Shown piece by piece: positions 45,001 to 53,601 of a stretch of DNA of 64,000 nt. The notes under the pieces are model-generated. The model was not told the origin of the DNA and did no database searches. It was given only the letters and a program-made list of their open reading frames with translations. This DNA is from Chlorocebus sabaeus (Eukaryota > Chordata > Mammalia > Primates > Cercopithecidae). Position 1 is the stretch's first letter. Each line of letters opens with the position of its first letter. A program made the position numbers and the translations under genes. The DNA lies in NCBI RefSeq assembly GCF_047675955.1, contig NC_132909.1, positions 41,157,931-41,221,930 on the forward strand, read 5' to 3'.

Positions 45001-48000
45001 GCTAATTATTAATAATGTTTATACTAATGATTAATAATGTCCATGATCATCTCTATATCTAATTTGTATAACTATTCTTCTAATTATTTTCTTAATTATA
45101 CTGCAACAGTTTGTGCATTCAGTCTCTTGCCTCGACACCTGGGTAATCCTTCACCTACACTTCTTTTAGAAATAAATGTTTTATAGTGCCTTCAGGTTTT
45201 CTCTTTTATTACTAATATTTTATCTTGTTTTATTTTTATAACAGAAAGGGGGATATTAAAATATCCTACTGTAGTTATATTGCTATGTGTTTATTTCTGT
45301 TAATATTTGCTTTATATATTTGAAAGCCAAATGTGAGATACACACACAAGCGCGCACACACACACACACACAAATTTGTTATGTTTCCAGTAAATGAATC
45401 TATTCTTGTTTAATTTCCTTCTTTGTCTCCTTGTAGATTTGACTTAGAATACATTTTTTAAAATATGACAGTTTTTGACTTATAGCTCATGTGATAATAT
45501 TTTTTGATCTCTTCTGCTCTCATTTAGTTAATATCTACATAGAATGTTTATGTCCATCTTGCCACTTTCAGTCTTTTTTTGTCATTAGATCTCAGCTGAC
45601 ACTTGCATGAAAACAAGTTGGATTTTGGTTTTTAAAATTTTTTAGTAAATCCTTTTATTGCAAATATGTCCCTTGATTGGAAGGTTAATTGTATATATAT
45701 GTATTTAAATAATTTTTCTGAAACAGAAAATCTTAATAATTTTTTGTTTTATTTGATTCTTGTATTTTTGCCCCTCATTTTCTCTCTTTCTTTCCTCTTT
45801 TGTGTCCGTTTCATCTTTGTGTTAATGTGCTTTTACTTATTCTGTTTTGTGTATCTAAACATATATTCTTTGTGTTACCTTGGGGTTACACAAAACTTCT
45901 AAAAGATATAAGGATATATTTTAATCTAGTAAAAAATGAACTTTAGTTGAATACAAAAATTCTTCCTCAATTTTTTATTTCTATGTTCCCTAGAATTTTT
46001 AAAAATTTTGTAGAATAATTTACAATGTTTTTTGCACGATTATAATAATGGTAAGATGTTCATTTTTGTGAATGTGCAGAAAATAATGTATTTGTATATG
46101 ATTATGTGTTATTTTCTTTTTTTTTTTTTTTTTTTTTTTTTGAGACGGAGTCTTGCTCTGTCGCCCAGGCTGGAGTGCAGTGGCTGGATCTCGGCTCACT
46201 GCAAGCACTGCCTCCCGGGTTCACGCCATTCTCCTGCCTCAGCTTCCCGAGTAGCTGGGACTACAGGCACCCGCCACCTCGCCCGGCTAGTTTTTTGTAT
46301 TTTTTAGTAGAGACGGGGTTTCACCGTGTTAGCCAGGATGATCTCGATCTCCTGACCTCGTGATCCACCCGTCTCGGCCTCCCAAAGTGCTGGGATTACA
46401 GGCTTGAGCCACCGCGCCCGGCGTTATTTTCTTTTTCTTTTTTTCTTTTTTTTTTTGAGATGGACTCTCGTTCTGTCACCTAGGATGGAGTACAGTGGTA
46501 CAGTCTTGGCTCACTGCAACCTCTGCCTCCCTGGTTCAAGTGATTCTTCTTCCTCATCCTCCTGAGTAGTTGGGATTATAGGTGTACATCACCACACCTG
46601 GCTAATTTTTGTATTTTTAGTGGAGACGGAGTTTTGCCATGTTGGCCAGGCTGGTCTTGAACTTCTGACCTCAGGTAATCTGTCTTGGCCTCCCAAAGTG
46701 CTGGGATTACAGGTGTGAGTTATCACACCTGGCCTGTGTTATTTTCTTGATTCATGTTGTTTTCAGTGGAAGAAACTGCTTTCGATGTCGTTTATACATA
46801 GGGCACATGCAGTGCCAATATACTTTTCAGAATTTGATTACTTTGGAAGGTTGTTTCTTTTGTTTTTGTCAGGAATGATTTACTGATGGTATTATTCTCA
46901 GTTGATAGCTAGTTTTTCAGGACTTTGACTATATCACATAGTTTTCTTCTGACCTGCAAAATTTTTTTGACAATTCACCAGTTGTCTGAAAGACTATGCT
47001 TGTAAGTGATACAGGACTTTTTTCTTGTAGTCTTCAAGATTCTCTTGTCTATGACTTTTAAAAATGTGCTTATATATGTGTTTGCTATAAATATCTTTGT
47101 GTGTATCCTAGTTTGTTTGTTGAGCTTCTTCATTTTTAGTTTTTTTCTTACTTTTAGAATTTTTTAGTTGTAACTTCTCTTTTTCTCTTTTTCTTTCTTT
47201 CTTTCTTTCCTTCCTTCCTTCCCTCCCTCCTTCCTTCCCTCCCTCCTTCCTTCCTTCCTTCCTTCTTTCCTTCCTTCCTTTCTTTCTTTATTTCTTCTTT
47301 CTTTCTTTCTTTCTTCTCCCTTTCTTCTCCCTTCCCTCTCCCTTCCCTCTCCCTTCCCTCTCCATTTCCTCTCCCTTCCCTCTCCACTCCACTCCACTCC
47401 ATTCCACTCTACTCCACTCCACTCCACTCCCCTCCCTACCCCTCCCCTCCCCTCCCCTCCCCTCCCCTTTCTTTTTTTGAGATGGAGTCTCGCTCTGTTG
47501 CCCAGGCTGGAGTGCAGTGGCACGATCTTGTCTCACTGCAACTTCCGCCTCCCGGTTTCAAGCAGTTCTCTGCCTCAGCCTCCCGAGTAGCTGGGATTAC
47601 AGGTGCCTGCCACCATGCCTGGCTAATTTTTGTATTTTTAGTAGAGATGGGGTTTCACCATCTTGGCCAGGCTGGTGTTGAATAAGGCTAGGCTGACCTT
47701 GTGATCCACTCGCCTTGGTCTCCCAAAGTGCTGAGATTATAGGCATGAGCCGCCACACCCAGCCTTTAGTTATAATTTCTTTTTGTATTTTTTACCTCCA
47801 CAATTTGTGTTTTTTTTGATATTTTAATACTTTTGTTAACTTCATTTTTCTGTTTTTCTATGGTTGTCTGTGTTTTTATTTCACTGAGTATTCCATTTAT
47901 TTTCAATTTTTAAAATTAATATATACATCTTTTTATAATTTCTTTCTGAAAATTTTATAATATTCTTGATGGGACTGTAGTGACCTATTTTGTATACATT

Positions 48001-50169
48001 GTAATCTTCGAGATTTGGACACTAATAAAAGCTACCTGTCACAATATTTATAGTGTAGCTTTGTTCTGGCATAGTCTGAAAACAGTTGTCTTGGTTAGTG
48101 ATTCTGGGAGTCTGTCAAACAGGTTCTTACGACGTGTCTTCCCTGAATTTAGTGTTTACTTTCTAGTTAAAGCAGTTTATTCATGTTTCTTCTCTATAGT
48201 CATCACTTGCTACACCTGTTCTCTGTCTGCGGCACTGCAGTCTCTCTACTGCTGTAACATTTACCTTTAGTCTCAGTAGACTCAAATTGTCATTCCAAAG
48301 TATATGACCAGTTCTTTTAGTACTTTATGTCATTGAAGACAGAAAAAAGTGTCTGGAAAAGCCCCTAGAAGACAGAAATAAAGATGTATGTGCCAGTATT
48401 TTACTTGTCTTTTAAACAAGAATTCAGGAGCTTACAATTTACTTGTAAAGGCTCTTTGCTATATTGTGGACCTGGAAGAGCTGTTTGGGGTAAATACAAC
48501 AAACTTTTCATCATATGAGGCTCTTTGCATTGTGCTTACCTGGGGCACTGCACATACTTAACCCATTTGTAAATTTTCCACAAATGTATTTTGGTCTGTA
48601 TGTTTTTGTTACATTTATATGTCTATGAAGTAATTATGGCTTGTGGCATTTTGCCATGCCATCTTGCTTATGTAGTTTGTATAATTTTATAGCTTAGAGT
48701 TGTTAAGGATATCCATCTGAGTCCAGTAAGTGAAGCAATTTGTTGTTGTTGTTGTTGTTTTTCCAGTTGTGTGTTCTCATTTTGCCCAAGACCTATGGCC
48801 AGAGCAGGGCATAAAAGATTCTTTCCAAAAAGTAATACTGAAAAGATATGGAAAATATGAACATGACAATTTACAATTAAGGAAAGGCTGTGAAAGTGTG
48901 GATGAGTGTAAGATGCGCCAGCGAGGTTATGATGAACTTAACCAATGTTTGATAACAACCCCGAGCAAAATATTTCAGCAAAATATTATCAAAATAATTG
49001 ATAATTATGTGAAAGTCTTTCATAAATTTTCAAGTTCAAATAGCCATAAGATAAGACATAGTGGAAATAATTCTTTCAAATGTAAAGAATGTGGCAAATT
49101 ATTTAGCATGCTTTCACACCTAACTCAACATGAAAGACATCATACTAGTGTGAATTGTTACAAATGTGAAGAATGTGGCAAAGCCTGCAACTGGTCCTCA
49201 GCCCTTATTCGACATAAGATAATTCATACTGGAGAGAAACCCTACAAATGTGAAGAATGTGGCAAAACCTTTACTGTGTCCTCAAGCCTTATTCAACATA
49301 AGAGAATTCATACTGGAGAGAAACCCTACAAATGTAAACAATGTGGGAACGCCTTTACCGGGTCCTCATACTTTGCTACACATAAGACACTTCATACTGG
49401 AGAGAAACCCTACAAATGTGAAGAATGTGGCAAAGCCTTCAGCCAGTCCTCACACGTTGCTAGACATAAGGTAATTCACACTGGAGAGAAACCCTACAAA
49501 TGTAAAGAATGTGGCAAAGCCTTCAGCCAGTCCTCACACCTTACTAGACATAAGGTAATTCACACTGGAGAGAAACCCTACAAATGTAAAGAATGTGACA
49601 AAACTTTTAACCTCTCTGGACACCTTACTATACATAAGAGAATTCATACTGGAGAGAAACCCTACAAATGTGAAGAATGTGGCAAAGCCTGCAACTGGTC
49701 CTCAGCCCTTATTCGACATAAGAGAATTCATACTGGAGAGAAACCCTACAAATGTGAAGAATGTGGCAAAACCTTTACTGTGTCCTCAAGCCTTATTCAA
49801 CATAAAAGAATTCATACTGGAGAGAAACCCTACAAATGTAAACAATGTGACAAAACTTTTAACCTCTCTGGACACCTTACTATACATAAGAGAATTCATA
49901 CTGGAGAGAAACCCTACAAATGTGAAGAATGTGGCAAAGCCTTCAGCCAGTCCTCACACCTTACTAGACATAAGGTAATTCACACTGGAGAGAAACCCTA
50001 CAAATGTAAAGAATGTGACAAAACTTTTAACCTCTCTGGACACCTTACTATACATAAGAGAATTCATACTGGAGAGAAACCCTACAAATGTGAAGAATGT
50101 GGCAAAGCCTTTAACCAATCCTCAGCTCTTAATACACATAAGATAATTCATACTGGAGAAAGACCTTAA
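30019..50169 (+). CDS. KRAB C2H2 zinc-finger protein (ZNF91-type), four coding exons
   Basis: Spliced coding sequence: 30019-30021 (ATG only), 32938-33064, 33874-33969, 48767-50169. Introns are GT-AG and phases agree (phase 0, 1, 1), giving 542 residues plus a TAA stop. Residues 2-75 form KRAB A and B, about 76-178 a linker with a finger that has lost its cysteines, and 179-542 thirteen C2H2 fingers joined mostly by TGEKP linkers. Family knowledge: such proteins bind DNA in the nucleus through the fingers and recruit TRIM28/SETDB1 through KRAB, often to silence retroelements. The KRAB-A core (DV, EEW, MLENY) is intact, so I expect TRIM28 binding. Oddities are recent finger duplications and a frameshift stop that removes further C-terminal fingers. 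I recognise the subfamily but cannot choose the orthologue, so no symbol is given. An expressed pseudogene is possible, but no disabling lesion lies before the stop. Confidence 0.85.
30172..30182 (+). promoter_or_regulatory. YY1-like site in intron 1 of the plus KZNF
   Basis: AAGATGGCGG matches the YY1 core found just downstream of many KZNF first exons. The same motif in the same relative place occurs in the minus-strand paralogue at 8069-8078. Binding is inferred, not shown. Confidence 0.55.
30175..30324 (+). other. Small ORF (49 codons) in intron 1, conserved in the paralogous promoter
   Basis: The ATG inside the YY1-like site has A at -3 and G at +4. It opens a 49-codon frame that aligns with the 47-codon frame at 8075-7932 on the other strand (shared GVLSL near the start and PDCAG at the end). 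Length differences between the copies total 6 nt, a multiple of three. It may only reflect stop-poor CpG-island sequence; no product is known to me. Confidence 0.3.
30778..31109 (-). mobile_element. Alu
   Basis: Antisense, T-rich tail with ttttc interruptions, in KZNF intron 1. Confidence 0.95.
31285..31576 (-). mobile_element. Alu
   Basis: Antisense, with a short deletion in the right monomer. A 'ctttttgggaacar' duplication follows at 31590-31618. Confidence 0.95.
31770..31944 (-). mobile_element. Alu half element with second T tract
   Basis: A right-monomer-like unit ends in 'cagctag' and runs into 18 T. Confidence 0.85.
31945..32509. other. Unassigned intron 1 sequence
   Basis: No repeat or exon recognised. 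Confidence 0.4.
32510..32793 (+). mobile_element. Alu
   Basis: Full-length, about 145 bp upstream of the KRAB-A exon. Confidence 0.95.
32938..33064 (+). CDS. KZNF exon 2, KRAB A box
   Basis: A 127 bp exon, the canonical KRAB-A length, preceded by ttttcag and followed by the donor GTGAGA. It encodes residues 2-43 plus one base of the next codon. GPLTFMDVAIEF, LEEW and MLENYRNL are visible, the positions known to matter for TRIM28 binding. Methionine and tyrosine replace the more usual residues in 'TFMDV' and 'EFYLEEW'. The acceptor pyrimidine tract is partly a (GT)n microsatellite at 32911-32930. Confidence 0.93.
33440..33731 (-). mobile_element. Alu in intron 2
   Basis: Antisense Alu between the two KRAB exons, with a (TTA)n/(TTG)n tail. 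Confidence 0.94.
33874..33969 (+). CDS. KZNF exon 3, KRAB B box
   Basis: A 96 bp exon, the usual KRAB-B size, between 'aaaacag' and the donor GTAGGTGAG. Read in phase 1 after exon 2 it gives KPDLITCLEQGKEPW and ends in MVAKPP, a typical B box that strengthens KRAB-mediated repression. No stop or frameshift is seen. Intron 2 is only 809 bp and holds one antisense Alu. Confidence 0.92.
34299..34608 (+). mobile_element. Alu
   Basis: Full-length, diverged. Confidence 0.94.
34609..34879 (-). mobile_element. Possible L1 fragment
   Basis: The antisense-L1-like 'tggctatttaaagtttattgaa' region; also 36060-36550. Short and old. Confidence 0.4.
34880..35178 (-). mobile_element. Alu
   Basis: Full-length antisense. 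Confidence 0.95.
35192..35481 (-). mobile_element. Alu
   Basis: Full-length antisense, adjoining the previous Alu. Confidence 0.95.
35482..35771 (-). mobile_element. Possible antisense L1 fragment
   Basis: AT-rich sequence like antisense L1 ('cacatgtgttttgcaaatatttt'), with a local duplication of 'tatgtctagtattttatt' at 35708-35760. Confidence 0.5.
35772..36058 (-). mobile_element. Alu
   Basis: Antisense, diverged. Confidence 0.93.
36555..36682 (-). mobile_element. Alu-related monomer
   Basis: Short antisense Alu with an internal deletion. Confidence 0.8.
36807..37090 (-). mobile_element. Alu, old
   Basis: Strongly diverged antisense Alu with a (TTG)n tail. Confidence 0.9.
37162..37289 (-). 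mobile_element. Alu truncated at the provirus junction
   Basis: Poly(T) and about 105 bp of Alu stop in the middle of the usual 'gcctcagcctcc' and pass straight into env sequence. Confidence 0.88.
37290..38150 (-). pseudogene. Provirus env leader and N-terminal surface part, truncated
   Basis: A basic leader region, a hydrophobic segment near 37790-37730 and a 120-codon open stretch of surface-domain-like sequence with N-glycosylation sites. It ends abruptly at the Alu junction; no transmembrane subunit is present. Confidence 0.7.
38150..38900 (-). pseudogene. Provirus integrase remnant
   Basis: The catalytic-core Asp segment WHMDVTHL (about 38640) and the second Asp segment TDNGPGCTS (about 38450) are both recognisable in different frames, followed by the IPYNSQGQALVE region. 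Confidence 0.8.
38930..40950 (-). pseudogene. Provirus reverse transcriptase and RNase H remnant
   Basis: RT N-terminal sequence (WNSPIFVI, WRMLTDLRAVN) lies at 40950-40540. The YIDDIL polymerase box is at 39987-39971, and RNase H with a DSAY motif at 39100-38990. A young Alu splits the RT. Multiple stops are present. Confidence 0.85.
40214..40522 (+). mobile_element. AluY, Old World monkey type, in provirus RT
   Basis: Near-consensus copy flanked by the 12 bp target duplication 'agatctatgata' (40202-40213 and 40523-40534). Confidence 0.97.
40962..41640 (-). pseudogene. Provirus dUTPase and protease remnant
   Basis: dUTPase-like sequence is followed by protease with the aspartyl catalytic motif DTGAD intact at 41235-41221. 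Stops and frameshifts separate the parts. Confidence 0.75.
41640..44069 (-). pseudogene. Provirus gag remnant (MA, proline/glutamine-rich region, CA, NC)
   Basis: The start codon at 44069 opens an MGQ-type matrix N-terminus. A long open stretch at 43799-42789 is proline/glutamine-rich. NC near 42030-41880 has two intact CCHC knuckles, CFHCGQSGHTRKKC and CPRCHKGNHWAAHC. Several stops and frameshifts break it, so no Gag polyprotein is possible. Confidence 0.85.
44194..44211 (-). other. Primer-binding site of the class II provirus (tRNA-Lys-like)
   Basis: Immediately inside the LTR the minus strand reads TGGTGCTCCAACGTGGA, close to the Lys-type PBS of HERV-K elements with a few differences. Confidence 0.6.
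44214..45159 (-). repeat. 5' LTR of the class II provirus
   Basis: 946 bp, opening TGTAGGTGAAGG and closing ACCCTACA on the minus strand. The 3' part has a 'tctttatttctta' polyadenylation-type region near 44280. Only one LTR is present, so no intra-element dating is possible. Subfamily unassigned. Confidence 0.8.
45160..46106 (-). mobile_element. Probable antisense L1M fragment
   Basis: AT-rich DNA with antisense-L1-like phrases ('tgcatgaaaacaagttggat', 'taatatttgctttatatatt'). A (CA)n tract lies at 45340-45372. Confidence 0.55.
46121..46422 (-). mobile_element. AluY, Old World monkey type
   Basis: Near-consensus antisense copy with the 'gttattttctttt' target duplication (from 46108 and from 46423). 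Confidence 0.96.
46438..46733 (-). mobile_element. Alu
   Basis: Antisense, adjacent to the young copy. Confidence 0.94.
46740..47160 (-). mobile_element. Probable antisense L1M/HAL1 fragment
   Basis: Contains antisense-L1-like sequence ('tttcttctgacctgcaaaat', 'agattctcttgtctatgact'). It probably continues at 47765-47960. Confidence 0.55.
47175..47470. repeat. ~300 bp pure pyrimidine-rich tract
   Basis: Successive blocks of (CTTT)n, (CCTT)n, (CTCCCTTCC)n, (CTCCA)n and (CCCCT)n run into an antisense Alu. Predicted proteins in this tract are low-complexity artefacts. Confidence 0.95.
47471..47764 (-). mobile_element. Alu
   Basis: Antisense, with small deletions in both monomers. Confidence 0.94.
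47961..48766 (+). other. End of intron 3, unassigned, with (TTG)n acceptor tract
   Basis: No repeat recognised. The last 25 bp before the exon 4 acceptor are (TTG)n followed by ttttccag. Confidence 0.6.
48767..50169 (+). CDS. KZNF exon 4, linker and 13 C2H2 zinc fingers
   Basis: The exon begins after ttttccag at 48766; its first two bases complete the Val codon opened by exon 3. The linker has the family signatures SHFAQDLWPEQGIKDSFQKV and LQLRKGC. Finger 1 starts at 49075 and fingers 2-13 follow at exact 84 bp steps from 49159 to 50166. Helix residues -1,2,3,6 are: MSHQ, WSAR, VSSQ, GSYT, QSHR, QSHR, LGHI, WSAR, VSSQ, LGHI, QSHR, LGHI, QSAT. Fingers 2-3 and 8-9 are near-identical copies, as are 6-7 and 11-12; finger 10 is a hybrid. 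In fingers 2 and 8 the core Phe is replaced by Cys. The reading frame continues upstream to 48730, but the spliced product should use the acceptor at 48766. Confidence 0.93.
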
Positions 50170-50770
50170 AATGTAAACCATGTGGCAAAGAATTTAGCCA
50201 ATCCTCAACCCTTCCTAACATATGATAATTCATACTAAAAGGAAACCCTACAAATATGAAGAATGTGGCAAAGCTTTTAACTAGTATTCAACCCTTAGTA
50301 AACATAAGATAATTCATACTAGAGAAAAACCCTACAAATGTGAAGAATGTGGCAAAGACTTTAACAAGTCCTTAATTTTTAACAGATATAATCTAATTCA
50401 TACTAAAGAGGTACCATAAAGCTTAAAGATGTGACAATGCTTTTTACCAAATTTCAAACTTTTCTTAATATAAATAATGCTGGTGAGAACTCCTAGAAAT
50501 ATGTTGTCTCACTTGATCGTAGGTAAGATACTTTATACTGGAGGCAACTCCTACAAGTGTGAAGAATGTGTCAAAACTTTTGACACCTTCTTAATGCTCA
50601 CACCTAAAGTGTGATAAGCAAACTCTCTGGTTTGCTAAATGCTCACACTTTTGCTCACACCTTAATGTACAGAAATAATTTATATTTGAGACAAAGTATA
50701 CAAATATACAGAATGTGACAAAGCTATTAATATCTGCTCACATCTTAACATCAGAGAGTTAATACAAGCA
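50170..50770 (+). pseudogene. Decayed C-terminal zinc fingers after the frameshift stop
   Basis: The linker codon that is TAC (Tyr) in every intact repeat has lost its C at about 50168, turning 'cct tac aaa tgt' into 'cct taa aat gt'. Finger-like DNA continues: recognisable 'gaatgtggcaaag' and 'cataagataattcat' units at 50185-50240, 50250-50325 and 50330-50405, then weaker ones to about 50770. All carry additional stops or lost Cys/His. The gene once encoded at least three, probably five or six, more fingers. This stretch is now 3'UTR. Confidence 0.85.
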
Positions 50771-50818
50771 TTAAAGGTGCAATTATTGTCAAAAGATCTT
50801 TCAGAAAATATAAACCTT

Positions 50819-51130
50819 GGCCGGGCGCGGTGGCTCAAGCCTGTAATCCCAGCACTTTGGGAGGCCGAGACGGGCGGATCACGAGGTCAGGAGATCGAGA
50901 CCATCCTGGCTAACACAGTGAAACCCCATCTCTACTAAAAATACAAAAAAAAAAACTAGCCGGGCGAGGTGGCGGGCGCCTGTAGTCCCAGCTACTCCGG
51001 AGGCTGAGGCAGGAGAATGGCGTAAACCCGGGAGGCAGAGCTTGCAGTGAGCCGAGATCTGGTCACTGCACTCCAGTCCGGGCTACAGAGCAAGACTCCG
51101 TCTCAAAAAAAAAAAAAAAAAAAAAAAAAA
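50819..51130 (+). mobile_element. AluY, Old World monkey type, in the KZNF 3' region
   Basis: Perfect 15 bp target duplication 'gaaaatataaacctt' (50804-50818 and 51131-51145) and a long A tail. Confidence 0.97.
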
Positions 51131-51449
51131 GAAAATATAAACCTTTAAAGTGTATTAAATTAATTTCTGTAAATTCTTATGGCTTACAGCTCAGAATCTC
51201 TTCATGAAAATCCTGTTTTTACTTTTCTGGTACTCAGATGCGTGATTTTCTTGATTCTTATTTCTTTTTGTTTTATAGTTTATAAAATATTTGTTATGTT
51301 AGCTGGTCAGTTATTATAGGAATTTTTTTATGAAATTTAGTAGTACACACAAAATAATTTTCAAATGTAATTCCGTTAGTGTATTAAGTTTTATTTAGTT
51401 AGAACATTCCATTTTGTTCTTTTAAGGGCAGAAAGTTATATAAGCCTAC
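51131..51449. other. KZNF 3' flank, unassigned
   Basis: AT-rich; no strong polyadenylation signal can be assigned. Confidence 0.4.
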
Positions 51450-51750
51450 TTTTTTTTTTTTTTTTGGAGGTGGAGTTTCACTACTGTCACCCAGGCTAGA
51501 GTGCAATGGCACAATCTCAGCTCACTGCAACCTCCACCTCCTGAGTTTGAGTGATTCTCCTGCTTCAGCCTCCTAAGTACATGGGATTACAGGCATCTGC
51601 TACCACACCCAGCTAATTTTTTGTAATTTTAGTAGAGATAAGGTTTCACTGTGTTGGCCAGGCTGGTCTCAAACTCCTGACCTCAAGTGATCCACATACC
51701 TTGGCCTCCCAAAGTTCTGAGATTACAGATGTGAGTCACCGCATCCAGCG
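51450..51750 (-). mobile_element. Alu
   Basis: Antisense, full-length. Confidence 0.94.
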
Positions 51751-51991
51751 AAGCCTACTTTTATTTAATTACTGTGTTTTTAAAAAATTTTTACAATTGA
51801 CATAAGTGAATTTATTTATCGAGTCAATTTGTTCAGGTAAATGCTAGGGAAGTTTCATAAGCATGAGGATGTTTTTATATATGAATGTATCAACCATGAC
51901 AGTGCTTGCTGTGTAACAGATGCTCCATAATAAGGCAGAAATATTTGTGCTGAAATTAGTTTGTAACTTTGAGTCAGATATAGAAAATATC

Positions 51992-52286
51992 AGCTGAGTG
52001 TGGTGGCTCACACCTGTAATCCCAATACTTTGGGAGGCTGAAGTGGGTAGATCACCTGAGGTCAGGAGTTCAAGACCAGCCTGGCCAACATGGTGAAACC
52101 CCGGCTCTACAATAATACAAAAATTAGCCAGGCATGATGTCAGTTGCCTATAATCCCAGCTACTTGAGAGGCTGAGACATAAGAATTGCTTGAATGCAGG
52201 AGGCAGAGGTTGCAGTGAGCTGAGATAGCACCATTGCACTGTAGCCTGGGTGACAGAGTGAGACTCTGTCAAAAAAAAAAAAAAAA
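51992..52286 (+). mobile_element. Alu
   Basis: Full-length, diverged. Confidence 0.94.
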
Positions 52287-52710
52287 TCAATGATGAAAAT
52301 ATAACACTGATTTTTGATATGGAGAGGACACTTTTTTCCAGACTATAAAGCTGAATCATGCTGAATTTAAAAATAAATTCTGCTGCTTTAATTATCTTCT
52401 CCCCCCCCCCCCGCCCACTTTTTATGTTTATTCTAACTATGTATGTATCACAGCCCTTTTTCTTCTTGTTCTGTTATGGCTGCAGGTTCTCACTGTTGTC
52501 TATATACCATGTCATGTCACATGGTACATTGTAGGTTCTGATGAGAAAGTTGGTACTCTTTAATGCACTGAAAAATTGGTTTTAACCAGAGAGTTTGCTT
52601 ATCAATATAACTTTCAGATCAGTTAATTAAAATAAAAGATTTATACTTTCCAGAAGTGAGAAGAATATATCAGTTAGCATGGTTTTATTTGTTTATAAAA
52701 GAAAAACCAA
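52287..52710. other. Unassigned, with a C run at 52401-52414
   Basis: Nothing recognised apart from the poly(C). Confidence 0.4.
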
Positions 52711-53001
52711 CCAGGCTTGTTGGCTCAAGCCTGTAATCCTGACAATTTGGGAGGCCGAGGCAGGTGGATCATGACATCAGGAGATCAAGACCATCCTGGC
52801 CAACATGGTAAAACCTTGTCTCTACTGAAATACAAAAAAATTAGCCCTGTGTGGTATTGCACGCCTATAGTCCCAGCTACTTGGGAGGCTGAGGCAGGGG
52901 AATCATTTGAACCCAGGAGGCAGAGATTGCAGTGACCCCAGATTGTGCCACTGTACTCTAGCCTGGTGACAGAGCAAGACTCTGTCTAATAAATAAATAA
53001 T
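52711..53001 (+). mobile_element. Alu
   Basis: Full-length with an (AATA)n tail. Confidence 0.94.
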
Positions 53002-53601
53002 CGTGTTAGATTCTCACATAAACTGTGGAAAATATAGTGTACTAAAATATGTATCTTAGAAATTTAATTTTTAAGAGAGTTGATTGTAAGTGAACAATTT
53101 CAAATTTACTTTTTTATAATATAGGACAACTACTTATGTTTCTATGCAGAATTTTTAGTTTTTAAGTGTGAATGTTAAAGTTGGCAAAATAATAAAATGA
53201 CATCTGTGGACTTGATATTTGAAGTAATATTTTTTTGTTTTCATGTTGATATTACAATTTGGAGGAATCTCATTTTTTCTAGTCTACAGTTTTTATTCTT
53301 AGTCACCCAACTGTAGTCAACTCCTTGGTCATTTTCTCTGGAAAACTTTTGGAGAACATGGCTGCTTTTGGGTTAAAATATTTCCTGTTACTTCGCATAA
53401 AAGCTAGTTTACTGTGTTCACAGAGTGGCCTTTCATGGGACCATAAGCAACAACTTCACCTTTTAGTGTTTTTCATACTATTACCATCAACAACAGAAAC
53501 TCCAGGTGCCCCATGCTCGAATTAAAAGCCCTAACTTACATTGGCTCTTTCCATACACTCTGCTGGATCAGAAAATGCTGTTAAATATCACAGTTCTTCA
53601 G
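53002..53601. other. Unassigned sequence
   Basis: AT-rich. A 66-codon frame at 53325-53525 has no recognisable features. Confidence 0.4.

Larger units (their letters stand above)
37290..45159 (-). mobile_element. Class II (betaretrovirus-like, HERV-K/HML group) provirus, antisense in KZNF intron 3
   Basis: On the minus strand: LTR (45159-44214), primer-binding site, gag, protease with dUTPase, reverse transcriptase, RNase H, integrase and the first part of env. Frames are interrupted by many stops and shifts, and by one young Alu at 40214-40522. The rest of env and the 3' LTR are absent: env sequence abuts a truncated Alu near 37290. dUTPase plus two CCHC knuckles plus a Lys-type PBS place it in class II. 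I do not assign the HML subgroup. Confidence 0.88.

Noticed and set aside
47164..47536. Arg/Glu/Gly-rich reverse-strand frames of 82-119 codons
   Set aside because: Translations of the purine-rich strand of a simple repeat; low complexity only.
48730..48766. Upstream Met at 48730 as the start of a KRAB-less zinc-finger protein
   Set aside because: Those codons are the (TTG)n acceptor tract; splicing at 48766 joins in phase with the KRAB exons. A KRAB-less isoform is not excluded but has no support here.
49250..49978. Out-of-frame forward ORFs in the zinc-finger exon
   Set aside because: Periodic shadows of the finger repeats in another frame.
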